Positions 15,676 to 24,917 of a stretch of DNA of 64,000 bases are shown here, piece by piece (position 1 is the first letter of the stretch; each line of letters begins with the position of its first letter). The DNA lies in assembly GCF_026672545.1 (NCBI RefSeq), contig NZ_JAPPRJ010000001.1:2171501-2235500 (forward strand). Reading direction: 5' to 3'. The position numbers and the translations under genes are program-made. The DNA is from Rhizobium sp. SL86. Its GTDB lineage: Bacteria; Pseudomonadota; Alphaproteobacteria; Rhizobiales; Rhizobiaceae. The notes under the pieces are model-generated. The model ran no database searches, was not told where the DNA came from, and saw only the letters and a list, made by a program, of their open reading frames with translations.

Positions 15676-17622
15676 TTAGGCCGACTGTGCCCGACGCTCC
15701 CGGCGGGCTGTGAAGGTATCGAGCCAGATCTGCGTCGAGAGAATGCCGACAAAGGCGGCATTGTCTCGAAAGCCCGCGAGCGGTTGCGTCCGCGCCTTGC
15801 GGACGAGTTTCTCCACGGCGCGCGGTTCGAAGAGGCCGGCCGCGGCGATCGCCTCCCCGGACATGTGCGTGTCGACAAGCCGCACTCCATCGCTCGCCAT
15901 GAAGGAGGCGCTGTCCGGCGCCCGATAGGGTTGCTTGGGCCGGTTGCCGACGACCGGTGGCAGGAGATCGCGCGCCACCTCGCGCAAAATGTGTTTTTCC
16001 GTCAGTCCCTTCACCTTGAGGGCGGGCGGCAGGCGGCAGGCAAGCTCGACCAGCCGGTGATCGAGATAGGGAAAACGGCCTTCCACCCCATGTGCCATGG
16101 CCATACGGTCGCCCTGGCTGGAGAGAATATAGCCGGGCAGCAGGAAACGACTTTCCAGATATTGCGCCTGGTGCAGTGGATGCCAGCGGCGAAACCGGTC
16201 GGGCAGGCGCGAGACGAGGTCTTCTGCCGCATCATAACCCTTCAACTCCGTGGCCAGCGCATCCGAATAGAAGAGTTTCGTGCCCGCCGTGCTGCGCAGG
16301 CGCGGGCGGTGTGAATAGAGCGGATCGTCCAGCCGGTCCTGCCGGATGCCGAAGAAGGCGGCGAGATAATCCGGCGTCTGGGTCTGAAGGCCGGGCAGAT
16401 AGGGGTAGAGCCTGCGAAACAACAGCGGTCGGCGGTGCGATTGCGGCTGCCTTGCACAAAAGCGCCGAAGCTTGGCTTCCTTGAAGATATCGTAGCCGCC
16501 GAACACCTCGTCGGCGCCTTCGCCGGTCAGCACCACCTTCATCCCATTCTCGCGCACCAGTCCCGCCAAGGAATAGAGCGGTGCCGGGGCGGTGCGCAGC
16601 ATGGGCCGTTCGGCAGAGCGCACCACCGCGGGGAAGACGCGGGCAATATCATCCGGCCCGCAGGCGGCAGCGTGGTGATGTGTGGCGAGCGCTTCCGCCA
16701 CCGCGCGCTGGAAGGCGCTTTCGTCGTGTTCGGCACTGTCGAAGGTGACGGAAAAGCTGTTGAGCCCGCCCGCCGCCATGGGGGCTGCCAGGGCGCAGAC
16801 GAGCGAGGAATCGAGCCCGCCCGACAGATAGGCGCCGACCGGCACATCGGCGCGCATGCGCAGCCGCACCGCATCGGTGAGCAACGCCAGCACCTCCTCG
16901 CGCGCCTCGTCCTCACGGCGCGGCGGTTCCTCACCCGCGTCGGGAAAATCCAGCGTCCAGTAGGGGCGGATATCCAACTGGCCGTTCTCGAAGACCATCC
17001 GCTGGCCTGGTTCCAGCTCACAAATGCCCTTGAAAATCGTGCGCGGTGCAAGCGGTGCCCAGAGGCTGAAGATCTGGTCGAGTGCGAAGGGGTCGAGTTC
17101 CGCCACCATGCCCGGCAGTTCGAGAAGCGCCTTCACCTCGGAGGCGAAGGCGAGCCCGCCGCCCGGTGTTCGCGTATAAAACAACGGACGCACGCCCATG
17201 CGGTCCCTGGCCATCAGCATGCGCCGTTTCCGGCCATCCCACAGCGCGAAGGCGAAATCGCCGTTCATGTGGGCAAGGCAGTCGTCGCCATAGGCCTCGT
17301 ACAGCGCGAGGATCACCTCCGTATCGCTGCCGGTGACGAACCGTTCGCCCTTCGCCTTCAGCTCGTCGCGCAGTTCCACATAGTTGAAGATCTCGCCGTT
17401 AAAAACGATCGACAGGCCGCTGTCCGGCCGTGTCATCGGCTGCTGTCCATCGTCCAGGCCGACGATCGACAGCCTGACATGCGACAACCCCACTTCGCCA
17501 TCCAGCCAGATGCCCCGTTCGTCCGGCCCGCGATGGCGGATCGCCCCGCCCATCCGGTAAAGCAGGTCGCGCGCCTGCTCGGGGCGGATGTCTGTGCTGA
17601 AAAAGCCGGCGAAACCACACAT
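15676..17622 (-). CDS. asnB: Asparagine synthase (glutamine-hydrolysing)
   Basis: 648 residues. MCGFAGFF places the N-terminal nucleophile Cys2 of the class II glutaminase; RLSIVGLDDGQQPM and FNGEIFNYVELRDEL follow. The synthetase half carries the PPi-loop YLSGGLDSSLVCALAAP and VVLTGEGADEVFGGYDIF. It would make Asn from Asp, Gln and ATP, although proteins of this length also amidate peptides or polysaccharides. It stands alone here, so the substrate is uncertain. Start chosen because Cys2 must follow the initiator Met. Confidence 0.88.
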   Translation of the reverse strand: MCGFAGFFSTDIRPEQARDLLYRMGGAIRHRGPDERGIWLDGEVGLSHVRLSIVGLDDGQQPMTRPDSGLSIVFNGEIFNYVELRDELKAKGERFVTGSDTEVILALYEAYGDDCLAHMNGDFAFALWDGRKRRMLMARDRMGVRPLFYTRTPGGGLAFASEVKALLELPGMVAELDPFALDQIFSLWAPLAPRTIFKGICELEPGQRMVFENGQLDIRPYWTLDFPDAGEEPPRREDEAREEVLALLTDAVRLRMRADVPVGAYLSGGLDSSLVCALAAPMAAGGLNSFSVTFDSAEHDESAFQRAVAEALATHHHAAACGPDDIARVFPAVVRSAERPMLRTAPAPLYSLAGLVRENGMKVVLTGEGADEVFGGYDIFKEAKLRRFCARQPQSHRRPLLFRRLYPYLPGLQTQTPDYLAAFFGIRQDRLDDPLYSHRPRLRSTAGTKLFYSDALATELKGYDAAEDLVSRLPDRFRRWHPLHQAQYLESRFLLPGYILSSQGDRMAMAHGVEGRFPYLDHRLVELACRLPPALKVKGLTEKHILREVARDLLPPVVGNRPKQPYRAPDSASFMASDGVRLVDTHMSGEAIAAAGLFEPRAVEKLVRKARTQPLAGFRDNAAFVGILSTQIWLDTFTARRERRAQSA

Positions 17623-17808
17623 GCGCTTGTTCCATCATGGACAGGGTGTCCCCTCATCCATAGAGGTTGCATCCTTTCAGCTTCTAAACGCGGCCCGATC
17701 AGCCGATCCCATGGTGAATGAATGGTTACCGGCGAGCGCTCAAGCGGGGCAGGCTTGCCACTGGCCGAAAGATGGGTTGAACTGGCTTTTAGGTGGGAGG
17801 ACCTGTGT

Positions 17809-19635
17809 TTGAGGAAACGGTTTCTGCTGGCGCTGTCCGGCTTCCTGTTGCTGGGGGTACTCTTCGCGCTGCACGGCGGAGACGTGATTTTGCGTCGTTA
17901 CCTCGATGAGGCGGCCAATCAGGGTGGAACGACGCTGCGTCTTGCTGTTTCCGCCCTTGAGGGGCATCTGAGGCGTTTCGAGCCGCTGCCGGCGCTGATT
18001 GCCGACCAGCCGGCCATCGAGGCGCTGATCCAGTCTCCCAACGATCCGATCCTGCGCCACGACACCAATCTTTACCTCAGCGGCATCAATGCTCTGCTGA
18101 AGTCCTCCGATATCTACATGATGACGATGGACGGCGAGACCATCGCCGCCAGCAATTACGACCTGCCGACCAGCTTCATCGGCCAGAATTTCAGTTACCG
18201 GCCTTATTTTCAGGAGGCGGCGGCGGGCGCCCAGTCGCGCTTCTATGCGCTGGGCACGACCTCGGCGAAACGCGGATACTATTTTTCTTCGCCCATCGAG
18301 ATCGGCGGCAAGATCCTCGGCGTCATCGTCTTCAAGGTGGATATCGATCTCATCGAGGCGTCCTGGGTGGGCGGGGATTCCCGCATCTTCGTGTCCGATC
18401 CAGAAGGCATTATCTTCATGACCGGCACGGCCCAATGGCTCTACCGCGCCATCCTGCCGCTGACGCCCGAGCGGCTGGCCCGCACCGAAGCCTCGCGCCG
18501 ATATTCCGACGCAAAGCTGCAGGAACTGTCGATCACCGAACGCAACGAGGCCGGCCATCGCCTGATGGCGGTCTCGGAAGGGGACGGCGTGCGGGAGTAT
18601 CTTGTCAGTTCGCAGCTGATGCCGGAGGCCGGCTGGACGGTCAACGTGCTGATCGATACGGCCTCTGCCCGCGCGCAGGCACAGACGGTCACGGTGGCGG
18701 GGCTTCTTCTACTCTGCCTGGCAGGGCTCGGGGTGGCGATCCTGATGCAGCGGCGGGCGCGGCTTGCCGAGCGGCTGCAGATGCAGGCCTCCGCGCAGGT
18801 GGAGCTGGAGCGGCGTGTCGAGGAGCGCACCGCCGATCTTGCCCGCGTCAACCAGCGCATCGAGGAGGAAGTCGCAGAACGGCGCCTCACCGAACAGCAG
18901 TTGCGGCAGACCCAGGCGGACCTCATCCAGGCCGGCAAGTTGGCCGGTCTCGGCCAGATGTCGGCGGCGCTCTCACACGAGTTCAACCAGCCGCTTGCCG
19001 CCGCGAAAACCTATACCGACAGTGCCGCCGTGCTGATCGAGCGCGGGCGGCTGGAGGAGGCCAATGACAATATCCGCCGCATTTCCGCGCTGATCGACCG
19101 CATGGCCTCGATTTCCCGGCACTTGCGCAACTTTGCCCGCAAACCGAACGAGAAGCTCGGGCCGGTGGTGCTGGACGAGGTGATCCGCGATACGATGGAA
19201 ATCGTCGCGGCGCGGCTCAAGGCTGCCGATGCCACCGTGACGGTCGAGATGGAGGCGCCGTCGCCGGTGGTCGAGGCGGGTCTCGTGCGCCTGCAGCAGG
19301 TGCTGGTCAACATCATCACCAATGCCGCGGATGCGGTCGAGGGACTGGGGAACCGCGAGATCACGCTCAGCGTCCGCCAGGAGGCGGATAAGGTGTCGAT
19401 CCTGATCCGCGATCATGGTCCCGGCGTGCCGCCCTCCATCCGTGAGCGGATCTTCGATCCGTTTTTCACCACGAAAGGTGTGGGCAAGGGGCTGGGGCTC
19501 GGCCTCTCGATCTCCTATAATATCGTCAAGGATTTCGGCGGCAGCCTCAGCGTCAGCGATCATCCGGACGGCGGTGCCGTCTTTGCGATCGAACTGCAGG
19601 CGGCATCCGGAGCGATCGGACAGGCGGCGGAGTAG
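17809..19635 (+). CDS. DctB-type sensor histidine kinase
   Basis: About 608 residues from a TTG start with GGGAGG eight bases upstream; an ATG at 17722 in the same frame lacks a ribosome site. Order: membrane helix ([17 protein letters not shown]), a periplasmic double-PAS/Cache region with the C4-dicarboxylate-sensor pattern [13 protein letters not shown], a second helix, a coiled coil ([17 protein letters not shown]), H-box [16 protein letters not shown]-box [12 protein letters not shown] and G-boxes DHGPGVPP and [11 protein letters not shown]. The response regulator starts two bases after its stop, and a TctCBA tricarboxylate system follows, so it probably senses the organic acid carried by that system. 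Confidence 0.85.
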   Translation: MRKRFLLALSGFLLLGVLFALHGGDVILRRYLDEAANQGGTTLRLAVSALEGHLRRFEPLPALIADQPAIEALIQSPNDPILRHDTNLYLSGINALLKSSDIYMMTMDGETIAASNYDLPTSFIGQNFSYRPYFQEAAAGAQSRFYALGTTSAKRGYYFSSPIEIGGKILGVIVFKVDIDLIEASWVGGDSRIFVSDPEGIIFMTGTAQWLYRAILPLTPERLARTEASRRYSDAKLQELSITERNEAGHRLMAVSEGDGVREYLVSSQLMPEAGWTVNVLIDTASARAQAQTVTVAGLLLLCLAGLGVAILMQRRARLAERLQMQASAQVELERRVEERTADLARVNQRIEEEVAERRLTEQQLRQTQADLIQAGKLAGLGQMSAALSHEFNQPLAAAKTYTDSAAVLIERGRLEEANDNIRRISALIDRMASISRHLRNFARKPNEKLGPVVLDEVIRDTMEIVAARLKAADATVTVEMEAPSPVVEAGLVRLQQVLVNIITNAADAVEGLGNREITLSVRQEADKVSILIRDHGPGVPPSIRERIFDPFFTTKGVGKGLGLGLSISYNIVKDFGGSLSVSDHPDGGAVFAIELQAASGAIGQAAE

Positions 19636-19637
19636 GC

Positions 19638-20999
19638 ATGCAGCGGGTTCTGTTGGTGGATGACGAGGAGGAGCTTCGCCGCTCCACCGCGCAGGCTCTG
19701 GAACTGTCCGGCCTTTCCGTGCAGACGCTGGCGAGTGCCGACCAGGTGCTGGAACTCATCGGTTATGCTTTCGACGGTGTTGTTGTGAGTGATATCCGTA
19801 TGCCCGGCATCGACGGCATGACGTTGATGCAGCACATCCGCGAGCTCGATGCGGAAATCCCGGTGATCCTCGTGACCGGCCATGGCGATGTGCAGCTGGC
19901 GGTCAAAGCCATGCGCGAAGGCGCCTATGATTTCATTGAAAAACCGTTCACCACGCCACATCTGTCCGGCGTGATCCGCAGAGCCATGGACCGGCGCGGG
20001 CTGGTGCTGGAAAACCGGCGCTTGCGGGCCGTTGCCGGCAAGCGCGACGATCTGGAATCGCGGCTGCCGGGGCGCACCCAGGGCATGGTGGACCTGCGCT
20101 ACCAGATCCGCGCCATAGGCGCGACGGATGCCGATACGCTGGTGATCGGCGATACCGGTGTCGGCAAGGAGGTGGTGGCGCGCGCGCTGCACGATGTGAG
20201 CCCGCGGGCGAACCGGCCCTTCATCGCCATCAATTGTGCCGCCCTTCCGGAAACGTTGATCGAAAGCGAACTCTTCGGCCACGAAGCCGGTGCCTTTCCC
20301 GGCGCGCTTCGCCCGCGTTACGGCAAGTTCGAACATGGCCGCGGCGGTACCATCCTGCTCGACGAGATCGGCTCGATGCCGGTCGATCTGCAGGCAAAAT
20401 TCCTGCGCGTGCTGCAGGAGCGGGTCATCACGCGGCTCGGCTCCAACGAGACGGTGGGGCTTGATGTGCGTTTCATCGCCACCAGCAAGGTGGATCTCGA
20501 AGCGGAGGTGGCGGCGGGGCGGTTTCGGGCCGATTTGTTCTACCGGCTGAATGTCGCGACGTTGCGCGTGCCGTCGCTGGCCCAGCGCCGGCCCGATATT
20601 CCGCTTCTCTTCCTGCAGCTGGTGCGCGAGGCCTGTGCGCGTTATGGCCGCGAGGACATGGACGTGCCGCAGGAGGTGGTGGCCTCGGTGGCGCAGAAAG
20701 ACTGGCCGGGCAATGTGCGCGAGCTGCGCAATGCCGCCGACCGGTTGGTGCTGGGCCTCGACATGCGCCCCGGCGATGGCGGTGCGCTCGTCAAACCGGA
20801 AAGCGGGCGGCTTGCCGATCGTGTCGCCGCCTTCGAGCGCAACATCCTGGCGAGTGCCATTGCCGCGCATGGCGGCTCCTTGAAACCCGTCTACGAACAG
20901 CTCGGAATCAGCCGCAAGACGCTCTACGAAAAGATGCAGAAATACGGTCTCGACAAGAAGCTGCTCTCGCCGGAGAGTTTACGCGAGCTTGAGGACTAA
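19638..20999 (+). CDS. DctD/NtrC-family response regulator with altered GAFTGA loop
   Basis: 453 residues: receiver (about 1-115, phospho-acceptor Asp in VVVSDIRMPGIDG, Lys in FIEKPF), AAA+ domain (Walker A GDTGVGKEVV, Walker B GGTILLDEIGSMP, arginine-finger region) and a C-terminal Fis-type helix-turn-helix (YEQLGISRKTLYEKMQKYG). The sigma54-contact loop reads GAFPGA instead of GAFTGA. Because that Thr is needed for sigma54 contact in well-studied members, the activation mechanism is uncertain. Coupled to the kinase upstream and followed by tctC. Confidence 0.85.
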   Translation: MQRVLLVDDEEELRRSTAQALELSGLSVQTLASADQVLELIGYAFDGVVVSDIRMPGIDGMTLMQHIRELDAEIPVILVTGHGDVQLAVKAMREGAYDFIEKPFTTPHLSGVIRRAMDRRGLVLENRRLRAVAGKRDDLESRLPGRTQGMVDLRYQIRAIGATDADTLVIGDTGVGKEVVARALHDVSPRANRPFIAINCAALPETLIESELFGHEAGAFPGALRPRYGKFEHGRGGTILLDEIGSMPVDLQAKFLRVLQERVITRLGSNETVGLDVRFIATSKVDLEAEVAAGRFRADLFYRLNVATLRVPSLAQRRPDIPLLFLQLVREACARYGREDMDVPQEVVASVAQKDWPGNVRELRNAADRLVLGLDMRPGDGGALVKPESGRLADRVAAFERNILASAIAAHGGSLKPVYEQLGISRKTLYEKMQKYGLDKKLLSPESLRELED

Positions 21000-21016
21000 C
21001 TCCCAGAAATGGGAAT

Positions 21017-21064
21017 GGGTGGAATTCCACCCGCGCCAGCATGTCGATGTTTCGATTTCCACCC
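21017..21064. promoter_or_regulatory. Repeated half-sites upstream of tctC (candidate activator sites)
   Basis: GGGTGGAATTCCACCC (21017-21032) is a perfect 16-bp palindrome. Its half-site recurs as TTCCACCC at 21057-21064, 32 bases further on, about three helical turns. They lie 145-190 bases before tctC, where an NtrC-type regulator would bind. I saw no GG-N10-GC sigma54 promoter between here and tctC. Confidence 0.5.
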
Positions 21065-21208
21065 ATGGTGCGGCGCAAAACTCTCGTTACGGCCACTCTC
21101 GCCGGATCGCCTGCGTTGCGCAGGCTCTTCCGGAAGATGCAGATGATGCTACCAGGTCGCCCGGGAGGAGCCGCGGCGACTGGCTTGGTTCATCTGAGGA
21201 GGATGTCG

Positions 21209-22192
21209 ATGAAATTCTTCAAGGCCCTTGCCTGCGCGACCGCTTTTGCTGCTGTCGCCCTCTCGTCCACGATCTCTGCCGCTGCCGGTTATCCCGAGCG
21301 CTCGATCACCATGGTGGTTCCCTTCTCGGCCGGTGGCCCGACCGATACGGTGGCCCGTCTGGTTGCCGAATCCATGTCGAAGGATCTCGGCCAGCAGATC
21401 ATCATCGAAAACGTCGGCGGTGCCGGCGGTACGCTCGGCGCCGGACGCGTCGCGAATGCCGAAGCCGATGGTTACACGCTGCTTTTGCATCACATCGGCA
21501 TGGCGACCAGCGCCACGCTTTACCGCAAGCTCGCCTATGACACGCTGAACGCCTTCGAATATGTCGGCCTCGTTACCGACGTGCCGATGACGATCGTTGC
21601 CCGCAAGGACATGGACGCCAAGGACCTGAAGGGCCTGATCGACTATGCCAAGGCGAATAAGGATAAGGTGACGGTAGCCAATGCCGGTATCGGTGCTGCC
21701 TCGCACCTGTGCGGCATGATGTTCATGAGCGCCATCCAGACCCCGCTCGTCACCGTGCCTTATAAGGGTACTGGCCCGGCGATGACCGATCTGCTCGGCG
21801 GTCAGGTCGATATCATGTGCGACCAGACCACCAACACGACAAAACAGATCCAGGGCGGCACGATCAAGGCCTATGCGGTCACCTCGCCGAAGCGCCTCGA
21901 CGTGATGAAGGACGTGCCGACGGCGGTCGAAGCCGGTCTGCCGGGTTTCGAAGTTGGCATCTGGCACGGCATCTACGCACCGAAGGGTACGCCGGCGGAC
22001 GTGACGGAACGGCTGTCGAAGTCGCTCAAGGTCGCGCTGAAGGACCCGAACGTCGCTGCCCGTTTTGCCGAACTCGGCACGGCGCCGTCGTCTGAGGCCG
22101 AGGCAACACCGGCTGCGCTGAAGACCAAGCTGGAAGGCGAGATTGCCCGCTGGAAGCCGGTGATCCAGGCTGCCGGCCAGTACGCCGACTGA
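21209..22192 (+). CDS. tctC: Tricarboxylate/organic-acid binding protein (TctC family)
   Basis: 327 residues. A signal peptide (MKFFKALACATAFAAVALSS, cleavage near SAAAG) is followed by the Bug/TctC pattern YPERSITMVVPFSAGGPTDTVARL and GTLGAGRVANAEADGYTLLL. The VTVPYKGTGPAMTDLLGGQVD stretch is also typical. GAGGAGGATGTCG precedes the ATG; another ATG lies two codons earlier. Captures an organic acid (citrate-like) for the TctAB permease. Confidence 0.88.
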   Translation: MKFFKALACATAFAAVALSSTISAAAGYPERSITMVVPFSAGGPTDTVARLVAESMSKDLGQQIIIENVGGAGGTLGAGRVANAEADGYTLLLHHIGMATSATLYRKLAYDTLNAFEYVGLVTDVPMTIVARKDMDAKDLKGLIDYAKANKDKVTVANAGIGAASHLCGMMFMSAIQTPLVTVPYKGTGPAMTDLLGGQVDIMCDQTTNTTKQIQGGTIKAYAVTSPKRLDVMKDVPTAVEAGLPGFEVGIWHGIYAPKGTPADVTERLSKSLKVALKDPNVAARFAELGTAPSSEAEATPAALKTKLEGEIARWKPVIQAAGQYAD

Positions 22193-22227
22193 TCGGCGCC
22201 GGCATCTGCCGATCGAAGGCATTCCTC

Positions 22228-22260
22228 CAGTCGCCCGGTGCCTGTGTCACCGGGCGACTG
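22228..22260 (+). promoter_or_regulatory. Stable intergenic hairpin between tctC and tctB
   Basis: CAGTCGCCCGGTG and CACCGGGCGACTG form a perfect 13-bp stem with a seven-base loop and no T-run. Hairpins at this position commonly stabilise the binding-protein mRNA and lower downstream permease expression. Confidence 0.5.
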
Positions 22261-22342
22261 TCGAGCCTGAAACGTTTCGTCCAAACGGGCGACGTTGCGC
22301 GGCGAGGGGCCGCGTCCTGTCTTTCTTCTTCCGGGGGAACCC

Positions 22343-22804
22343 ATGAAATCCATTCGCATTGACAGAACCAATGCGCTTTGCGGCGCACTGTTCGTCGGCC
22401 TCGGGCTATTCTTTGCGCTTCAGTCGCTGGATCTCGAACTCGGGACCGCCTTCCGCATGGGGCCGGGCTATTTTCCGCTTGTCCTGTCCGGTGCGCTGAT
22501 CCTGCTCGGTGCCACCATCGTGGTGCATGCCTTCAAGGTGGAGCACGAGGCGATCGGCACGATTGCGTGGCGCGGGCTGATCTTCATCCTGCCGGCACCG
22601 ATCTTCTTCGGCCTTACCGTGCGCGGGCTGGGTTTCGTCCCCGCCCTGTTCCTGGCCGCCTTCGTTGCGTCCTTTGCTTCCACCCGCATGACGCCTCTGA
22701 TGGCTGTCGTGCTGTCGGCGGGGCTGACCGTCTTCTCGCTGCTGGTGTTCACGTATGGCCTCGGCCTGCCGTTCCGCACCTTTGGCCCCTGGCTCGGTTT
22801 CTAG
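22343..22804 (+). CDS. tctB: Tripartite tricarboxylate transporter small subunit (TctB family)
   Basis: 153 residues with four hydrophobic segments (GALFVGLGLFFALQSL; FPLVLSGALILLGATIVV; LIFILPAPIFFGLTV; LMAVVLSAGLTVFSLLVF). The early GTAFRMGPGYFP is the usual TctB signature. ATG at 22343 follows CCGGGGG. Works with TctA in the inner membrane; ten bases separate it from tctA. Confidence 0.85.
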   Translation: MKSIRIDRTNALCGALFVGLGLFFALQSLDLELGTAFRMGPGYFPLVLSGALILLGATIVVHAFKVEHEAIGTIAWRGLIFILPAPIFFGLTVRGLGFVPALFLAAFVASFASTRMTPLMAVVLSAGLTVFSLLVFTYGLGLPFRTFGPWLGF

Positions 22805-22814
22805 GAGGGAAGAC

Positions 22815-24320
22815 ATGGATCTTTTCAGCAATCTCGCACTCGGATTTTCGACGGCCTCCTCGATCGAGAACCTGTTCTTCTGCCTGATCGGCGTGCTCCT
22901 CGGCACACTGATCGGTGTGCTTCCCGGCATTGGCGCCACGGCCACCATCGCCATGCTTCTGCCGATCACCTTCCAGCTGGAGCCGGTCTCGTCGTTGATC
23001 ATGCTGGCCGGCATCTATTACGGTGCCCAGTATGGCGGCTCGACCACGGCGATCCTCATCAACATGCCGGGTGAAAGCTCGTCGGCCGTCACCGCCATTG
23101 ATGGCTATCAGATGGCCCGCAAGGGCAGGGCGGGTGCCGCCCTTGCGATTGCCGCGCTCGGTTCCTTCTTTGCCGGCACGGTCTCGACCTTCCTCGTGGC
23201 GATCTTTGCGCCGCCGCTCACCAAGATTGCGCTGGAATTCGGTGCTGCCGAATATTTCTCGCTGATGGTGGTCGGCCTCGTTTCCTCCATCGCGCTCGCG
23301 TCCGGCTCCATCGTCAAGGCGCTCGCCATGGTCGTTCTGGGGCTGCTGCTCGGACTGGTCGGCACCGACATCTATTCCGGCACGCCGCGCTTCAATCTCG
23401 GCATCCGCGAGTTTTCGGATGGGTTGAACTTCGTCGCCGTGGCTGTCGGCGTCTTCGGGATTGCGGAAATCCTGCGCAACCTCGAGGGTGAAAAGAACCG
23501 CACGGTGCTGATCTCCAAGGTGACGGGGCTGTTGCCGACGAAGGATGATTTCAAGCAGATGATCGCTCCCGTCCTGCGCGGCACGGTCATCGGTTCGGCA
23601 CTCGGCATTCTTCCCGGCGGCGGTGCGATCCTTGCCTCTTTTGCTTCGTACACGGTGGAAAAGCGCGTGTCGAAGACACCGGAAGAGTTCGGCAAGGGCT
23701 CTGTCGCGGGTGTCGCCGGTCCGGAATCGGCCAACAATGCCGGCGCGCAGACCTCGTTCATTCCGCTCCTGACGCTCGGCATTCCGGCCAATCCGGTCAT
23801 GGCGCTGATGATCGGCGCGATGATCATCCAGGGCATTGTGCCCGGCCCGAACGTCGCGTCCGAACAGCCGGCACTGTTCTGGGGCATCATCGCCTCCATG
23901 TGGATCGGCAACCTGATGCTGGTGGTCCTCAACCTGCCACTGATCGGGCTGTGGGTGAAGCTTCTCACCATCCCCTATTACGTGCTCTTCCCGATCATCA
24001 TGGCCTTCTGCTCGATCGGGGTCTACAGCGTCAACTCCAACGTCTATGACCTCTATGCCGTCGCCTTCTTCGGGTTCATCGGTTACGTTCTGGTCAAGCT
24101 GCGGTGTGAACCGGCACCTCTGCTGCTCGGTTTCGTGCTCGGGCCGCTTCTGGAGGAAAATCTGCGGCGTGCGATGATCCTGTCGCGCGGCGACCCGTCG
24201 ACCTTCCTCACCCGTCCGATCAGCGCGACGCTGCTGGCCATCGCGGTCATCGTTCTCGTCGTCGTGCTTCTTCCGAGCATTCGCGCCAAGCGCGAGGAAG
24301 TCTTCCAGGAAGAGGATTGA
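22815..24320 (+). CDS. tctA: Tripartite tricarboxylate transporter large permease (TctA family)
   Basis: 501 residues, about twelve membrane segments. Family signatures are GTLIGVLPGIGATATIAMLLP, YYGAQYGGSTTAILINMPGE (repeated later as GGGAILASF and GPESANNAGAQTSFIPLL) and GIPANPVMALMIGAM. GGAGGGA precedes the ATG. It is the sodium- or proton-driven channel subunit of the TctABC system. A short AT-poor gap with no gene follows. Confidence 0.9.
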   Translation: MDLFSNLALGFSTASSIENLFFCLIGVLLGTLIGVLPGIGATATIAMLLPITFQLEPVSSLIMLAGIYYGAQYGGSTTAILINMPGESSSAVTAIDGYQMARKGRAGAALAIAALGSFFAGTVSTFLVAIFAPPLTKIALEFGAAEYFSLMVVGLVSSIALASGSIVKALAMVVLGLLLGLVGTDIYSGTPRFNLGIREFSDGLNFVAVAVGVFGIAEILRNLEGEKNRTVLISKVTGLLPTKDDFKQMIAPVLRGTVIGSALGILPGGGAILASFASYTVEKRVSKTPEEFGKGSVAGVAGPESANNAGAQTSFIPLLTLGIPANPVMALMIGAMIIQGIVPGPNVASEQPALFWGIIASMWIGNLMLVVLNLPLIGLWVKLLTIPYYVLFPIIMAFCSIGVYSVNSNVYDLYAVAFFGFIGYVLVKLRCEPAPLLLGFVLGPLLEENLRRAMILSRGDPSTFLTRPISATLLAIAVIVLVVVLLPSIRAKREEVFQEED

Positions 24321-24515
24321 TCCCGCCCGCCATGCGGGATGCCGGGCATGGTTTGCCTCGGGGCAGCCATGGCCGGTTTTTTGTGTCTTGCGGGCTTCAA
24401 TCGCGATGCTGCAACTGCTTCGTCTTCCAGGAAACCGAGGGGTTGGGACGGAACCTCAGCGTGCAAATTCCATTGATGCCATGTGAATGCACACCGGATA
24501 CGGGAAGAGCGCGAC

Positions 24516-24710
24516 ATGACGCAGGACAAGAAGGATAGCAAGGCCGCAACGGAGGTCCGCAAGGATGAAAAAGGCCAGTTTGCCGGCAGTCAGGCGGATC
24601 GTTCAGCCAGCGGTGTGGTTTCCGCCAAACCTACGGTCATCACCGGTTCGGAGGATGCGACCGCCCACAAGACACCGCCGGACCGCGGCTCCGGCCGCGA
24701 TGGCGATTGA
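24516..24710 (+). CDS. Small hydrophilic stress-type protein
   Basis: 64 residues, very rich in Lys, Asp, Ser and Thr (TQDKKDSKAATEVRKDEKGQ), no hydrophobic segment, probably disordered. ATG at 24516 follows GGAAGAGCGCGAC. An EcfG-like site with a non-consensus -10 (GGAAC 24450-24454, 16 bases, CATT 24471-24474) lies 41 bases upstream. Function unknown. Confidence 0.55.
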   Translation: MTQDKKDSKAATEVRKDEKGQFAGSQADRSASGVVSAKPTVITGSEDATAHKTPPDRGSGRDGD

Positions 24711-24917
24711 CCGGGGATTGACCGGGGGCTGACCGGCCCGGTCACGTCGGGCGTCGGAGTGCGCGGTAGGCCATGTTTATTCGGCTTGGTTGATCAAGCG
24801 ATTTCCGATAGAAGCCGATTGAGACTCCTGTTTGAAGCGAATTGAGGTCGACACTCGATGAAGGCAGCCGAAGCCGCTTTGCCAGCCCCCCACCGTTCCG
24901 GTGGACGGAACAGCTAG

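Noticed and set aside
21065..21208. Search for a sigma54 (-24/-12) promoter before tctC, expected from the NtrC-type regulator.
   Set aside because: No GG-N10-GC arrangement with the conserved flanks was found, so no such promoter is annotated.
24741..24800. TTGATCAA in the region upstream of the HWE kinase, looking like an FNR/FixK box.
   Set aside because: The FixK/FNR box needs TTGAT-N4-ATCAA; here the halves are fused without the spacer.
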